A stretch of 64,000 nucleotides of DNA from Microbacterium hydrocarbonoxydans (GTDB lineage: Bacteria > Actinomycetota > Actinomycetes > Actinomycetales > Microbacteriaceae): contig NZ_LR882982.1 in assembly GCF_904831005.1 (NCBI RefSeq), forward strand, positions 992,001 to 1,056,000, given 5' to 3'. A program made the translations under genes and the position numbers. Shown here in pieces: positions 1 through 8,854 of this stretch (position 1 is the stretch's first letter; each line of letters begins with the position of its first letter). Below the pieces are notes generated by a model that ran no database searches, was not told the origin of the DNA, and worked only from the letters and a program-made list of their open reading frames with translations.

Positions 1-1135
1 AGCGCACCAGAGCGCTCAGGTGCTCCAGCTCGTCGAAAGAGAGGGGCTCCGCCGACGCGGCTGGCGACGCGTCGGCATCCGTCCATGCTCCGGCGGCGTT
101 CAGCGGCACGGAGAACACCGGCGCGGGTGCGGCTGGACTCGGGAGCTCGTCGGGCACCGGCGAGTACTTCGCGATGACGTCGCGGAACGCGAAGAACTTG
201 GCCGTCGGATCGCCTGCCTCATCCAGAGGCGCGTCGTAGTCGTAGGACGTGACGATCGGCAGGTAGCGACCCTTGTGGTTCGCGCCGTTCGTGAGGCCGA
301 AGTTCGTGCCTCCATGGAACATGTAGATGTTCACCGAGGCTCCGGTGGCGAGCAGCTCGTCGAGGTCTGCGGCGGCGGCCGCCACATCCGTCGTGTGGTG
401 CACGCCGCCCCACCAGTCGAACCAGCCGTCCCAGAATTCGGAGCACATGAGCGGGCCCGAGGGCTGATGCTCACGCAGAGTGGCGAGGCGTTCGGCGCTG
501 CGCGAGCCGAACGATCCGGTCTTGTGCAGCGTCGGCAGGCTGCCGTCGGCGAGCATCCGGTCGGTCGGCTGGTCGACCGTGGTCAGCGGCACCGTGATCC
601 CGGCGTCGCGGGTCAGCGAGACGAGCGCCTCGAGGTAGGCCTTGTCGGAGCCGTAAGCGCCGTACTCGTTCTCGATCTGCACCAGAACGACTCGGCCGCC
701 GCGGTCGATCTGCCGCGGTGCGACGATCTCGTACACCCGGCGCAGGTAGTCGCTGACGTCGTCGAGGAAGGCGGGATCCGACGAGCGCAGGGGGCGGTCA
801 CCCGCGGTGAGCCAGTTCGGCAGTCCGCCGTTGTGCCACTCGGCGCAGATGTAGGGTCCCGGGCGGACGATCGCGTCCATCCCCTCTTCCTCGATCAGAT
901 CGAGGAAGCGACCGAGGTCGTTCGCGCCGGTCGCATCCCACTCGCCTCGGCGCGGCTCGTGTGCATTCCAGGCGACGTAGGTCTCGATCGTGTTGAGTCC
1001 CATCAGGCGGGCTTTGCGGATGCGGTCCTGCCACTGATCCGGGTGCACCCGGAAGTAGTGGATGGCTCCGGAGATCACCCGGTGCGGACGGCCGTCGCGG
1101 AGGAAGTCGGACTCGCCGATGGAGAAGGAGGTCAC
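1..1135 (-). CDS. Beta-galactosidase, glycoside hydrolase family 35 (3' end outside window)
   Basis: Retaining beta-galactosidase that removes terminal beta-galactose from oligosaccharides, probably in the cytoplasm because no signal peptide is visible. About 378 N-terminal residues are present and the C-terminal part lies beyond position 1. The reading starts at GTG 1135 (VTSFSIGESDF), with no ATG nearby in frame and no clear ribosome site, so the start is uncertain. GH35 hallmarks are clear: ISGAIHYFR near residue 22, RPGPYICAEW near 91, the acid/base Glu in VQIENEYG (about residue 157) and the nucleophile Glu in CSEFWDGW (about 233). It lies downstream of the sugar-binding protein and transporter genes on the same strand, behind a strong hairpin, so read-through is probably limited. 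The locus suggests uptake and hydrolysis of a galactoside; the exact substrate is inferred. Confidence 0.9.
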   Translation of the reverse strand, partial: MTSFSIGESDFLRDGRPHRVISGAIHYFRVHPDQWQDRIRKARLMGLNTIETYVAWNAHEPRRGEWDATGANDLGRFLDLIEEEGMDAIVRPGPYICAEWHNGGLPNWLTAGDRPLRSSDPAFLDDVSDYLRRVYEIVAPRQIDRGGRVVLVQIENEYGAYGSDKAYLEALVSLTRDAGITVPLTTVDQPTDRMLADGSLPTLHKTGSFGSRSAERLATLREHQPSGPLMCSEFWDGWFDWWGGVHHTTDVAAAAADLDELLATGASVNIYMFHGGTNFGLTNGANHKGRYLPIVTSYDYDAPLDEAGDPTAKFFAFRDVIAKYSPVPDELPSPAAPAPVFSVPLNAAGAWTDADASPAASAEPLSFDELEHLSALVR

Positions 1136-1162
1136 GATGAAGTGCTTTCGATCAGGGAGGTG

Positions 1163-1195
1163 GCGCCGCCCCTCCGACGCGCGGAGGGGCGGCGC
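1163..1195 (-). terminator. Hairpin terminator after the sugar-binding protein gene
   Basis: A perfect 13-bp GC stem (1163-1175 with 1183-1195) with a 7-nt loop sits 15 nt after the stop of the binding-protein gene. There is no T-run, which is usual in high-GC actinobacteria. It may attenuate rather than fully block expression of the GH35 gene that follows. Confidence 0.8.
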
Positions 1196-1210
1196 ACACC
1201 AGAGGTGCGA

Positions 1211-2566
1211 TTACTTGTTTACGGCGAAGCCCTGCTCGTTGCCGTACTGCTCGAGCGCGTCCTGCCAGGACACGAGGCCCTCGTTCAGGTCGGTCTTGTT
1301 CTGGTACGACTGGCCCACGGTGTCGCCGAAGATGCTGTTCGCGTACACCTGGTAGGGCAGGTAGCCCCAGCCTTCGACGACCTCGTCGGCAGCGGCGGCG
1401 AGGACCTCGTTGATCTTCTGTCCGCCGAAGTACTCGGGGGCGTCGGCGAGGAACTCGTCGCTCGACAGCTCGGCCGTCGTCGAGGGGAATCCACCGGACT
1501 CCAGGAAGATCGAGATGCTGTCCTCGGAGTTGTTCAGCCACCACAGGAAGCCGGCGGCGAGGGCCGGGTTCTTGCTCTGGGTCGTGACGGCCTGGCCGCC
1601 GCCGCCGTTCTCAGCGGTCGCGGGCGTGCCGTCGTAGGTCGGCATCGGAGCGACGCGCCAGTCGCCGGCACCGTCGGGTGCGCCGGAGATCAGGTTCCCG
1701 GGCATCCAGGCGCCGATGACGAGAGTGGCGAGGCTGCCGTCGCCGAGGGCGCGGAACCACTCGTCGCTCCAGCTGTTGTACGGGGCGAGCAGGTCCTCCT
1801 CGACGAGGCGGTTCCAGTTCGCGGTCCACTTCGCGGATCCCTCGTCCTGCAGGTCGATCGTCACATCGGTGCCGGAGGTCTCGAACGGCTTGCCGCCCGC
1901 CTGCCAGATCATCGAGGTCGCGAAGCCCGCGTCGCCGGTGTCGTTGGTGATGTAGGCGTCCGGGTTCGCGGCGTGGATCGCCTTCGCGGCCTCGTAGTAC
2001 TCATCCCACGTGGTGGGCACGGCCACACCCGCGGCATCGAAGACCGCCTTGTTGTAGAAGAGCGCCATGGGACCGGAGTCCTGGGGCAGGCCGTAGATGG
2101 CGTCGCCGTCGGTCACGGAGTTCCACGTCGATGCGGTGTAGTCGTCTTCGAAGTCGGCGAATCCGTACTGCGAGAGGTCGACGAACGCATCGGTGAGGGA
2201 GAACTGGGGAAGCGCGTAGTACTCGACCTGCACGACGTCGGGAGCGCCCGAGCCCGCCTTGATCGCGTTCTGCAGCTTGGTGTACTCCTCGTTGTTGGTG
2301 CCCGCGTTGACCACGTTCACCGTGACGTTCGGGTACTCCTTCTCGAAGGCCTCGACCTGCGCCTCGGCCGACGGGGTCCATGACCAGTATGTGATCTCGC
2401 CGCCGGCCTCGAGCGCGGCCTCGACCGAGTCGAACGATCCGTCACCGGCGGCGGAGCCTGTGCCCGAGTCGCCCGTGCTGCAGCCGGCCAGCGCGAGCGC
2501 TGCGACGGTTCCGGCGGCGAGCACCGTGATGGTGCGCCGCGCGGCAGAAGAGGGAAGGTGCTTCAT
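1211..2566 (-). CDS. ABC sugar transporter, extracellular solute-binding lipoprotein (family 1)
   Basis: Membrane-anchored receptor that captures a sugar outside the cell and hands it to the two permeases encoded just upstream. The 451-residue product starts at ATG 2566 behind an AAAGGA ribosome site. Its signal peptide ends in the lipobox LAGC (Cys at about residue 29), followed by a Gly/Ser-rich linker. The mature part shows the family 1 binding-protein pattern (ITYWSWTPSAEAQVEAF, later AMPTYDGTPATAENGGGGQAV and WWLNNSEDS). It is the third gene of the transporter operon, 64 nt after permease G. No ATPase gene is present, so the importer probably uses a shared MsmK/MsiK-type ATPase encoded elsewhere. 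A galactoside ligand is inferred from the neighbouring GH35 gene. Confidence 0.93.
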   Translation of the reverse strand: MKHLPSSAARRTITVLAAGTVAALALAGCSTGDSGTGSAAGDGSFDSVEAALEAGGEITYWSWTPSAEAQVEAFEKEYPNVTVNVVNAGTNNEEYTKLQNAIKAGSGAPDVVQVEYYALPQFSLTDAFVDLSQYGFADFEDDYTASTWNSVTDGDAIYGLPQDSGPMALFYNKAVFDAAGVAVPTTWDEYYEAAKAIHAANPDAYITNDTGDAGFATSMIWQAGGKPFETSGTDVTIDLQDEGSAKWTANWNRLVEEDLLAPYNSWSDEWFRALGDGSLATLVIGAWMPGNLISGAPDGAGDWRVAPMPTYDGTPATAENGGGGQAVTTQSKNPALAAGFLWWLNNSEDSISIFLESGGFPSTTAELSSDEFLADAPEYFGGQKINEVLAAAADEVVEGWGYLPYQVYANSIFGDTVGQSYQNKTDLNEGLVSWQDALEQYGNEQGFAVNK

Positions 2567-2630
2567 TGCTGTGTCCTTTCGGGGTGCGGTCCAGCATCGG
2601 ACCGACGTTGTGGGTGCAGGGGTGCAGGAG

Positions 2631-3521
2631 CTACTGCTTGACGCTTCCTGCGGTGAGGCCTGACTGCCAGAAACGCTGCAGCAGGAGGAAGGCGATGACG
2701 ATCGGGATGATCGTCAGGAGCGAACCCATGATCACGAGGTTGTAGATCGGCTGGGATCCTGCGCCGATCGCCTGCGCGCTCCACTGGTTCAGACCCACCG
2801 TGAGCGGGTACCAGTCGGGGTCGGAGAGCATGATCAACGGCAGGAAGTAGTTGTTCCAGGTCGCGACCACGGTGAAGAGGGTGACGGTCACGATGCCCGG
2901 GGCGAGCAGGCGCATCGAGATCGTGAAGAAGGTGCGGAACTCGCCCGCGCCGTCGATGCGCGCGGCCTCCAGCAGCTCTGTCGGAATCGACTCCGAGGCG
3001 AACACCCAGATCAGGTACAGGCCGAACGGACTGATCAGCGAGGGGATGATCACGGCCCACGGCGTGTTGGTCAGGCCCAGTTCGCTGAACAGCAGGAAGG
3101 TCGGCACCGCCAGCGCGGTGCCGGGAACGGCGACCGCGCCGAGCACGATCGCGAACACGGCACGGCGTCCGGGGAAGCGGTACTTCGCCAGTCCGTAGCC
3201 GGCCATGGTGGCCAGCAGCGTCGCGCCACCGGCCCCGACGACGACGTACAGCAGGGTGTTCCCGAGCCAGCGCAGGAAGATGCCGTCCTGGTACGAGAAG
3301 GTGGCGACGAGGTTGTCGAAGAACGCGAAGTCGTCGGAGAACCAGAGTCCGAAGGAGCTGAAGAGGCCGGACTGCGTCTTGGTCGAGCTGAACAGCAGCC
3401 ACACCAGCGGGATCAGCGTGTAGAGCGCGTACCCGATCATCACGATCAGCAGCGTCTTGGACTTGCGCGGATTCATCAGATCATGGCGCTTGTGCGAGGG
3501 GCGGGCGAGGGGGAGAGCCAT
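2631..3521 (-). CDS. ABC sugar transporter permease, MalG type
   Basis: Inner-membrane subunit of a CUT1 sugar importer, 296 residues, with about six hydrophobic segments beginning at LLIVMIGYALYTLIPLVWLL. The EAA loop that docks the ATPase is visible as EAARIDGAGEFRTFFTISMR in the second half. The start ATG 3521 lies one base after the stop of permease F, which indicates translational coupling. A later in-frame ATG (MNPRKSKT, 15 codons on) could be the true start, since the first residues are not conserved-looking, but the tight spacing favours the upstream one. Confidence 0.93.
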   Translation of the reverse strand: MALPLARPSHKRHDLMNPRKSKTLLIVMIGYALYTLIPLVWLLFSSTKTQSGLFSSFGLWFSDDFAFFDNLVATFSYQDGIFLRWLGNTLLYVVVGAGGATLLATMAGYGLAKYRFPGRRAVFAIVLGAVAVPGTALAVPTFLLFSELGLTNTPWAVIIPSLISPFGLYLIWVFASESIPTELLEAARIDGAGEFRTFFTISMRLLAPGIVTVTLFTVVATWNNYFLPLIMLSDPDWYPLTVGLNQWSAQAIGAGSQPIYNLVIMGSLLTIIPIVIAFLLLQRFWQSGLTAGSVKQ

Positions 3522-3522
3522 G

Positions 3523-4440
3523 TCAGCGCACCTCCGACTTGGAGCCGCGCAGCTGCACGACGTAGGCGATCACCGCGGTGATGACGCCCATGATGATGGC
3601 GATCGTCGCGGCGTAGTTGAACTGCTGCCCGGCGAACGACAGGTTGTACGCGTACATGTTGGGCGTGAAGAACGTGGTGATCACGTTCGGGGCGAGTGGA
3701 CGCAGGATGTTCGGCTCGTTGAACAGCTGGAAGCTGCCGATGATCGAGAAGATCGTCGCGATCACGAGCGCGCCGCGCACGGAGGGGATCTTGATCGAGA
3801 AGATCGTGCGCCACGCACCGGCGCCGTCGAGCGACGCCGCCTCGTACATGTCGGTCGGGATCGTCTTGAGCGACGAGTAGAAGATCAGCATGTTGTAGCC
3901 CACGAACTGCCAGGTCACGATGTTGCCGATCGAGACGAGGATCCACTCCCGGGCGAACGGCGTGAAGAAGTCGCTGCCGAGGAAGTCGTTCAGGTTGCTG
4001 GTGAGCCCGAACTGGTCGCCGTAGATGTAGCCCCACATGAGCACGGCGACCACAGCGGGCACCGCGTAGGGCAGGAAGATCAGGATGCGGAAGAACGAGG
4101 CTCCGCGCAGCCGAGCGCTGTCGAGGGCGAGCGCCGCCGCGAGAGCGAGGGCGAGCATGATCGGCACCTGCACCACGAGGAACAGCACCACGCGGCCGAA
4201 GGCCTCCCAGAACTGGGAGTCGGTGAGTGCTCGCACATAGTTGTCGAATCCGACGAACGCGGTGCCGCCGATGAGCTTCTCCTGGAAGAAGCTCAGATAC
4301 ACCGAGTACGCGAGCGGTGTGAGGAACACCAGGGCGAACACGACCATGAAGGGGCCGACGAACGCCCAGCCCTTCCAATCGCGCTTCTCGCGCCGGCGGG
4401 TGCCGTGGTCCGCACGGGTTGCGGAAACTTGAGTCGTCAT
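3523..4440 (-). CDS. ABC sugar transporter permease, MalF type
   Basis: First gene of the sugar-uptake operon and partner of the MalG-type permease that follows. The 305-residue protein has a basic N-terminus, a first membrane segment at GWAFVGPFMVVFALVFLTPL, and the EAA loop EAASLDGAGAWRTIFSIKIP near residue 205. The start ATG 4440 is preceded by AAGAAGG and a 44-nt leader that begins inside the LacI operator region. Family membership is secure; substrate identity rests on the neighbouring GH35 enzyme. Confidence 0.94.
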   Translation of the reverse strand: MTTQVSATRADHGTRRREKRDWKGWAFVGPFMVVFALVFLTPLAYSVYLSFFQEKLIGGTAFVGFDNYVRALTDSQFWEAFGRVVLFLVVQVPIMLALALAAALALDSARLRGASFFRILIFLPYAVPAVVAVLMWGYIYGDQFGLTSNLNDFLGSDFFTPFAREWILVSIGNIVTWQFVGYNMLIFYSSLKTIPTDMYEAASLDGAGAWRTIFSIKIPSVRGALVIATIFSIIGSFQLFNEPNILRPLAPNVITTFFTPNMYAYNLSFAGQQFNYAATIAIIMGVITAVIAYVVQLRGSKSEVR

Positions 4441-4481
4441 TGACGAGACCTTCTTAGAAATCGGGCGCTCTCCGCGCCGTG

Positions 4482-4529
4482 TGTCAACGTCAACATAAGC
4501 GATGCGCTGCTAGTGTGTCAACGTCAACA
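4482..4529. promoter_or_regulatory. Two LacI operators overlapping the -35 and -10 of the sugar operon promoter
   Basis: The 14-mer TGTCAACGTCAACA occurs twice, at 4482-4495 and 4516-4529, exactly 34 bp apart, between the divergent permease operon and the LacI gene. The right half matches the palindrome TGTTGACGTCAACA while the left half is degenerate. Read on the minus strand, the first copy supplies a perfect -35 TTGACA (4516-4521) and the second supplies the -10 TATGTT (4492-4497), with an 18-nt spacer. Binding by the neighbouring LacI protein would therefore cover both promoter boxes and also the start region of lacI itself. Confidence 0.75.
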
Positions 4530-4530
4530 T

Positions 4531-5604
4531 ATGAACGGATGGTTGATCGTGACCTCGGACCAGTCGGCAGAGCCGCCGCAGCGGCGCAGAGAACCCTCGA
4601 TGGAAGACGTCGCGCGTGCCGCCGGGGTCTCGGGTCAGACGGTCTCGAGGGTCGTGAATGCCCGCGGATACGTCGGAGCGGCGACCCGCGAACGCGTCGA
4701 AGATGCCATGCAACGTCTCGGCTATCGGCCGAACAGCGCCGCCAGGGCGCTGCGATCAGGCAGGTTCCGCGCCATCGGCGTCATCATGTTCTCGTTCAGC
4801 TCCTACGGCAATCAGCGCACGCTCGATGCGATCGCGGTGCGCGCGTCGCAGATGGGATACGCGCTCACGTTGATCCCTGTCGAGTCGAGTGCGCGAGACA
4901 CCGTCGCCGGCGCGTTCCGGCGTCTCGAAGAGCATGCGGTCGACGGCATCATCATCGTGATCGAGGCTCATCAGCTCGATGAGGCCGAGGTGGAGATCCC
5001 CGACGGGCTGCCCGTGATCCTGGTCGACTCGAATCGCGGAGACGCCCACCCCTTCGTCGACACGGACCAGGCTCAGGGTGCTCGCCTCGCGACCGAACAT
5101 CTGCTCGATCTGGGTCACCCGACCGTCTGGCATGTGGCGGGACCTGCCAAGTCGTATTCCGCCGAGCGCCGGCGCGAGTCCTGGCGTTCGACCCTCGAGA
5201 CCCGTGGAGTGACGGTTCCCGAGCCCCTGCAGGGAGACTGGACGGCCGAGTCCGGGTACCGGGCCGGAGTCAGGCTGCGCGCCGACGACAGCGTCACCGC
5301 GGTCTTCGCGGCGAACGATCAGATGGCGATCGGTGTGATCCGAGCGTTCCGCGAGGTCGGTCGCGACATCCCTGCAGACGTCAGCGTGGTCGGCTTCGAC
5401 GGTCTGCCGGATGCTGCGCAGCTCTGGCCTCCGCTCACGACGGTCCAACAGCATCCGGAACGTGTCGGGGCACTGGCCGTCGACGCATTGCTCGTCGAAC
5501 TCGAAGGCGGAGAGCGCGTGCAGACCCCACTGGTCGGCACAGAGCTCGTGGTGCGCGAGAGCACGGCTGCTCCGCGGTCGTCGGAGGCTCCGGCCACCGT
5601 CTGA
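4531..5604 (+). CDS. LacI family transcriptional regulator of the sugar locus
   Basis: DNA-binding repressor with an N-terminal helix-turn-helix (MEDVARAAGVSGQTVSRVVNAR, then GYRPNSAARALRSG hinge) and a periplasmic-binding-like sugar domain (VIMFSFSSYGN to SVVGFDGLPDA), about 357 residues. The start is uncertain: ATG 4531 abuts the operator, whereas GTG 4549 has a GGATGG site in front of it, giving a protein six residues shorter. A still longer reading from 4513 would lie within the operator and is unlikely. It is divergent from the ABC permease genes and probably represses them and itself until a galactoside-type inducer is present. Its stop codon directly abuts the stop of the convergent MFS gene. 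Confidence 0.93.
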   Translation: MNGWLIVTSDQSAEPPQRRREPSMEDVARAAGVSGQTVSRVVNARGYVGAATRERVEDAMQRLGYRPNSAARALRSGRFRAIGVIMFSFSSYGNQRTLDAIAVRASQMGYALTLIPVESSARDTVAGAFRRLEEHAVDGIIIVIEAHQLDEAEVEIPDGLPVILVDSNRGDAHPFVDTDQAQGARLATEHLLDLGHPTVWHVAGPAKSYSAERRRESWRSTLETRGVTVPEPLQGDWTAESGYRAGVRLRADDSVTAVFAANDQMAIGVIRAFREVGRDIPADVSVVGFDGLPDAAQLWPPLTTVQQHPERVGALAVDALLVELEGGERVQTPLVGTELVVRESTAAPRSSEAPATV

Positions 5605-7284
5605 TCAGGCCTGCTCGGGCGCGTTCTCGGCGGTACCTGCTCGTCGTCGGATCATGGACGCCGACGGTATCCCACGCGAGAACAGGATCGACAGCAGGCT
5701 GATCAGGATCAGTCCCACGAATGCGACCCTGAGTGACGAGAGTTGGGACTCGGAGTAGATCTCCGCGAGTTCTGCCGCGTCCTCGTCGCCGAGCCCCGCG
5801 TCTGTCGCGAGCCCCGCCACATCGGCCGCCGGCACCACGGTGACACCTCGGTCCGTCGCCGCGCTCACGATGCCGCGCACCTCGGAGGGCAGATCGCTCG
5901 TCGCGACCCCGGATGCGAAGGAGGTCGACAGGGCGCCGATCAGGATCGATCCGATCAGAGCGGTACCGAGCGACGACCCCAGGTTCTGGAACACGCCCTG
6001 CAGGCCGCCGGCCTCGCTGGTGTCCTTCTCCGACACGCTCGACATGTTGACGTTGCCGAGCTGGGAGGCGAGGAGGCCCAGAGCGCTGCCCGCGAGGAAC
6101 ATGCCCAGCGCGAAGAGCGCGCCCCGAAGATCATCGGTCACCGAAGCGAGCAGCAGAAGCGCGCTGATCACCAGCACCGACTGGCCCACTCGCACGATCC
6201 GCCGAGGAGACCACCGTCGTGACAGCGCCGTCCCCACGATCGAGAAGAGGATCAGCGAGACCGAGAGGGGGAAGATCTTGATGCCCGTCTCGAGAGCGTC
6301 CAGTCCGAGCGTCATCTGCAGGTAGACGGGCACCATGAAGAACAGACCGGCCGTGACCGCGTACTGGGCGCCGAGCACCGTCAGACCGCTGCGCAGCGTG
6401 GCGATCGCGAACAGATCCGGCTGCATCAGAGGCGCCCGTCCATCACGCAGGAGGCGTCGCTGCCACCGGATGAAGACGGAGATCAGCAGCGCTCCGAGCA
6501 CGATGCACCACGTCGTCAGCGAGACGCCGAGTGGAGCGATCGGGATCCCGCCGATCTCGGGGCGGTTCATCGGGATCACCCATCCCCAGGTCTTGCTCTG
6601 CAGCATCCCGAAGACGATCAGCACGAGTCCGGCCGACGACAGCAGCACGCTGCCGATGTCGATCCTGATCGATCGACGCGCGGTCGAATCCGTGATCACC
6701 CGGGCGCAGAGCACCACGCCGAGCATGATCACGACCTCGGCGACGAACACGAAGCGCCAGCTGGAGTAGGTGGTCACGGCACCCCCGATCAGCGGACCGG
6801 CGGCGACCGCGGCACCCGATACGGCGCCCACGACGGCGAACGCGGTGACGCGATCGCGCCCCTGGTAGTTGTCGGCGACGAGCGCGGCGATCGCGGGGAT
6901 GACGAGCACGGCCCCGAGGCCCTCGATGACCGACCAGCCGAGAAAGAGGAACCCGACCGAGGGGCTCAGCGCCGTGATCAGTGATCCGGCGGCATAGACG
7001 CACGAGCCGATCACGAAAGCCCGGCGTCGTCCCCATACGTCGCCCAGCTTCGCGCCGAAGAGCATGAAGGCCGCCATAGTGAGCGTGTAGAACGTGATCG
7101 CCGCCTGCATCGCCGCGACCGACGTGTCGAGATCATCCACCACGGTGGAGATCGACACATTCATCACCGTGCCGTCGAGCACCATGACGAACTGGGCGGC
7201 ACCGAGCACGATGACGACGTTCCACTTCTTCGCTGCGCCCCCTCGCGTGGCGGGTGCGCGCGGGGCCGGATCCGTCGTCATCAT
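5605..7284 (-). CDS. MFS transporter, DHA2 (14-TM) drug exporter type
   Basis: Proton-driven exporter of the EmrB/QacA group, 559 residues, with roughly 14 hydrophobic segments starting at NVVIVLGAAQFVMVLDGTVM. The motif-A region is visible as GAKLGDVWGRRRAF, and motif C as AVVGAVSGAAVAAGPLIGG. The start ATG 7284 is chosen because it follows AGGTGAG; a second ATG is adjacent at 7281. A longer upstream frame exists but overlaps the DUF2252 gene. The gene begins 5 nt after the DUF2252 stop, so the two form an operon. Substrate is unknown. Confidence 0.92.
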   Translation of the reverse strand: MMTTDPAPRAPATRGGAAKKWNVVIVLGAAQFVMVLDGTVMNVSISTVVDDLDTSVAAMQAAITFYTLTMAAFMLFGAKLGDVWGRRRAFVIGSCVYAAGSLITALSPSVGFLFLGWSVIEGLGAVLVIPAIAALVADNYQGRDRVTAFAVVGAVSGAAVAAGPLIGGAVTTYSSWRFVFVAEVVIMLGVVLCARVITDSTARRSIRIDIGSVLLSSAGLVLIVFGMLQSKTWGWVIPMNRPEIGGIPIAPLGVSLTTWCIVLGALLISVFIRWQRRLLRDGRAPLMQPDLFAIATLRSGLTVLGAQYAVTAGLFFMVPVYLQMTLGLDALETGIKIFPLSVSLILFSIVGTALSRRWSPRRIVRVGQSVLVISALLLLASVTDDLRGALFALGMFLAGSALGLLASQLGNVNMSSVSEKDTSEAGGLQGVFQNLGSSLGTALIGSILIGALSTSFASGVATSDLPSEVRGIVSAATDRGVTVVPAADVAGLATDAGLGDEDAAELAEIYSESQLSSLRVAFVGLILISLLSILFSRGIPSASMIRRRAGTAENAPEQA

Positions 7285-7289
7285 GCGAC

Positions 7290-8702
7290 TCACCTGCCCC
7301 CTGACCCGCTCGGCAGGCGGCCTGAGGCGAGTGCGGCGGTGAGCGCCGCGAAGTCCCGGTGATTCTGCTCGGCGTATGCGGCGGCGAAGGCGGCGATCGC
7401 CTCGTCGAATGCGGTGCCGCTGCCGACGTATCCGGCGATCTCGACGCGGTCGCCCGAGCGGGCGTGGGCGCGGGCGAGGGTCTCCCCGCAGATCCGGGCG
7501 TAGAGCGCCGCGCCGCGCTCTGTCATCGTGTCCGGATCGCTCCCGCCCTTGCCGTCCTGCAGCTGACGCAGGTAGAAATCGCGGTGCTGTCCGTCGATCC
7601 CGGCGATCGACTGCCATCCGAGGAAGATGTCGCTGGATGCCTGCATCAGGCGCTGTCCCCGCACCACGCGCTCCCCATGGGAGGCGAACTCGCTCGGGCC
7701 CAGGAATCGCTCGAGAACCGAAGACTGAGCCTCCTTGGCCTGCAGGAGCAGCGGGTCATCGTCGTCTCGTCCGCTGAACAGCAGCACCCAGGCGCGGGTC
7801 CCCACGCTTCCGACGCCGACGACCTTGCGAGCCATGTGCCGGTAGCGGTATTCCTCGACGGGGTGGCGTTCGCCGACGAGCGTCGTCCGATACGCCGCGA
7901 TCACTTCGCGCATGACCTCGACGTCGTCGTCGGCGGCGCCCTCATCACCTTCGCGCAGGTGCTCGACGGGCACGATCAGCGGCGGAGCGGCGATGATCCG
8001 CAGATCGCCGTCCACGACGCGCACCAGCTTGCGGAACGCCCGTCGATGGCCACGTCGTCGTGCCCTCTCGATCACGGTGTCCAGACGAGCGACATCGTCG
8101 TCTCCTGCCCGGTCATCCCGTCGTTGCTCCTGCACCCATCGCTGCGCCCGCTCCGCATCGAGCCGGTCGTACCACGCGTCGAGCACCGTCGACTTCGCCG
8201 CCGCCCTGATACCCATGCGGTAGCCGCGCGCGGCGGCCAGCACACAATCGCGACTCTGCTCCGCAGAGAACTCTCGCTGCCTGCACGCCACGGCGAAGCT
8301 CGCGGCGAGACGCTTGACATCCCACTCGAACGGCCCCGGGAGCGTCTCGTCGAAGTCGTCGATGTCGAAGGTGAGGTTGCGCTCCGGCGTGCTGTAGAGG
8401 CCGAAGTTCGACAGATGAGCGTCACCGCAGAGCTGGGTGATGATCCCGGTGTGCCCTGATGAGGAGAGATCCGATGCCATCAGCAGCGCGCACCCGCGAT
8501 AGAACGCGAGCGGCGACGTCGCCATCCGGGCGTACCTCACCGGCGCGAGCTCGCGAACGCGGGTGGTGTCCTGCCCCTCCAACAGCGAGATCGGATCGGG
8601 TCGGTCATCCGGCGGCGACCAGATGCCGAGTCGCGATCGCGGCATCCGCGTGCGCGCGGCGCGGCCGGCGCCGCGTCGTTCGTCGAACGTCCTGGCCTCC
8701 AT
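7290..8702 (-). CDS. DUF2252 family protein
   Basis: Protein of unknown function, about 470 residues. DUF2252 members have a kinase-like look: here TQLCGDAHLSNFGLYSTP resembles the catalytic HGDxHxxN loop of aminoglycoside/choline kinases, and FDIDDFDETLPGPFEWDVKR the metal-binding aspartates. Activity has not been shown for the family as far as I know. ATG 8702 (MEARTFDERRG) is preferred because GGAAGGGAG lies about ten bases upstream; a start 29 codons earlier is open but lacks such a site. It is first in an operon with the MFS pump and is divergent from a HerA-like ATPase. Confidence 0.85.
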   Translation of the reverse strand: MEARTFDERRGAGRAARTRMPRSRLGIWSPPDDRPDPISLLEGQDTTRVRELAPVRYARMATSPLAFYRGCALLMASDLSSSGHTGIITQLCGDAHLSNFGLYSTPERNLTFDIDDFDETLPGPFEWDVKRLAASFAVACRQREFSAEQSRDCVLAAARGYRMGIRAAAKSTVLDAWYDRLDAERAQRWVQEQRRDDRAGDDDVARLDTVIERARRRGHRRAFRKLVRVVDGDLRIIAAPPLIVPVEHLREGDEGAADDDVEVMREVIAAYRTTLVGERHPVEEYRYRHMARKVVGVGSVGTRAWVLLFSGRDDDDPLLLQAKEAQSSVLERFLGPSEFASHGERVVRGQRLMQASSDIFLGWQSIAGIDGQHRDFYLRQLQDGKGGSDPDTMTERGAALYARICGETLARAHARSGDRVEIAGYVGSGTAFDEAIAAFAAAYAEQNHRDFAALTAALASGRLPSGSGGR

Positions 8703-8759
8703 GGATCGACGACTCCCTTCCACGAGGTTCCCGTTCTCGGATCCCGGCGATTCGGCGCC

Positions 8760-8788
8760 AGTATCACAGGGCAGCGGCCGATCGTCCA
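8760..8788 (-). promoter_or_regulatory. Probable sigma-A promoter of the DUF2252-MFS operon
   Basis: On the minus strand, TGGACG (8783-8788) and GATACT (8760-8765) are separated by exactly 17 nt and lie about 60 nt before the chosen DUF2252 start. This is a reasonable housekeeping promoter by sequence only. Confidence 0.4.
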
Positions 8789-8842
8789 CAGAGGATCATC
8801 CGCATCGGGTGATCCCGTCGCGGCGATGATCTCCGGCATCGC

Positions 8843-8848
8843 TATCGT
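8843..8848 (+). promoter_or_regulatory. -10 element of a leaderless promoter for the HerA-like gene
   Basis: TATCGT ends six bases before the ATG at 8855, so transcription would begin at or next to the start codon. The same layout recurs in front of other genes in this window. No convincing -35 is visible. Confidence 0.45.
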
Positions 8849-8854
8849 GACGGC

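Noticed and set aside
20..2383. Long 787-codon open frame on the plus strand
   Set aside because: It lies antisense to the GH35 and binding-protein genes, whose translations match known families. Long antisense frames are expected in high-GC DNA and this one shows no domain.
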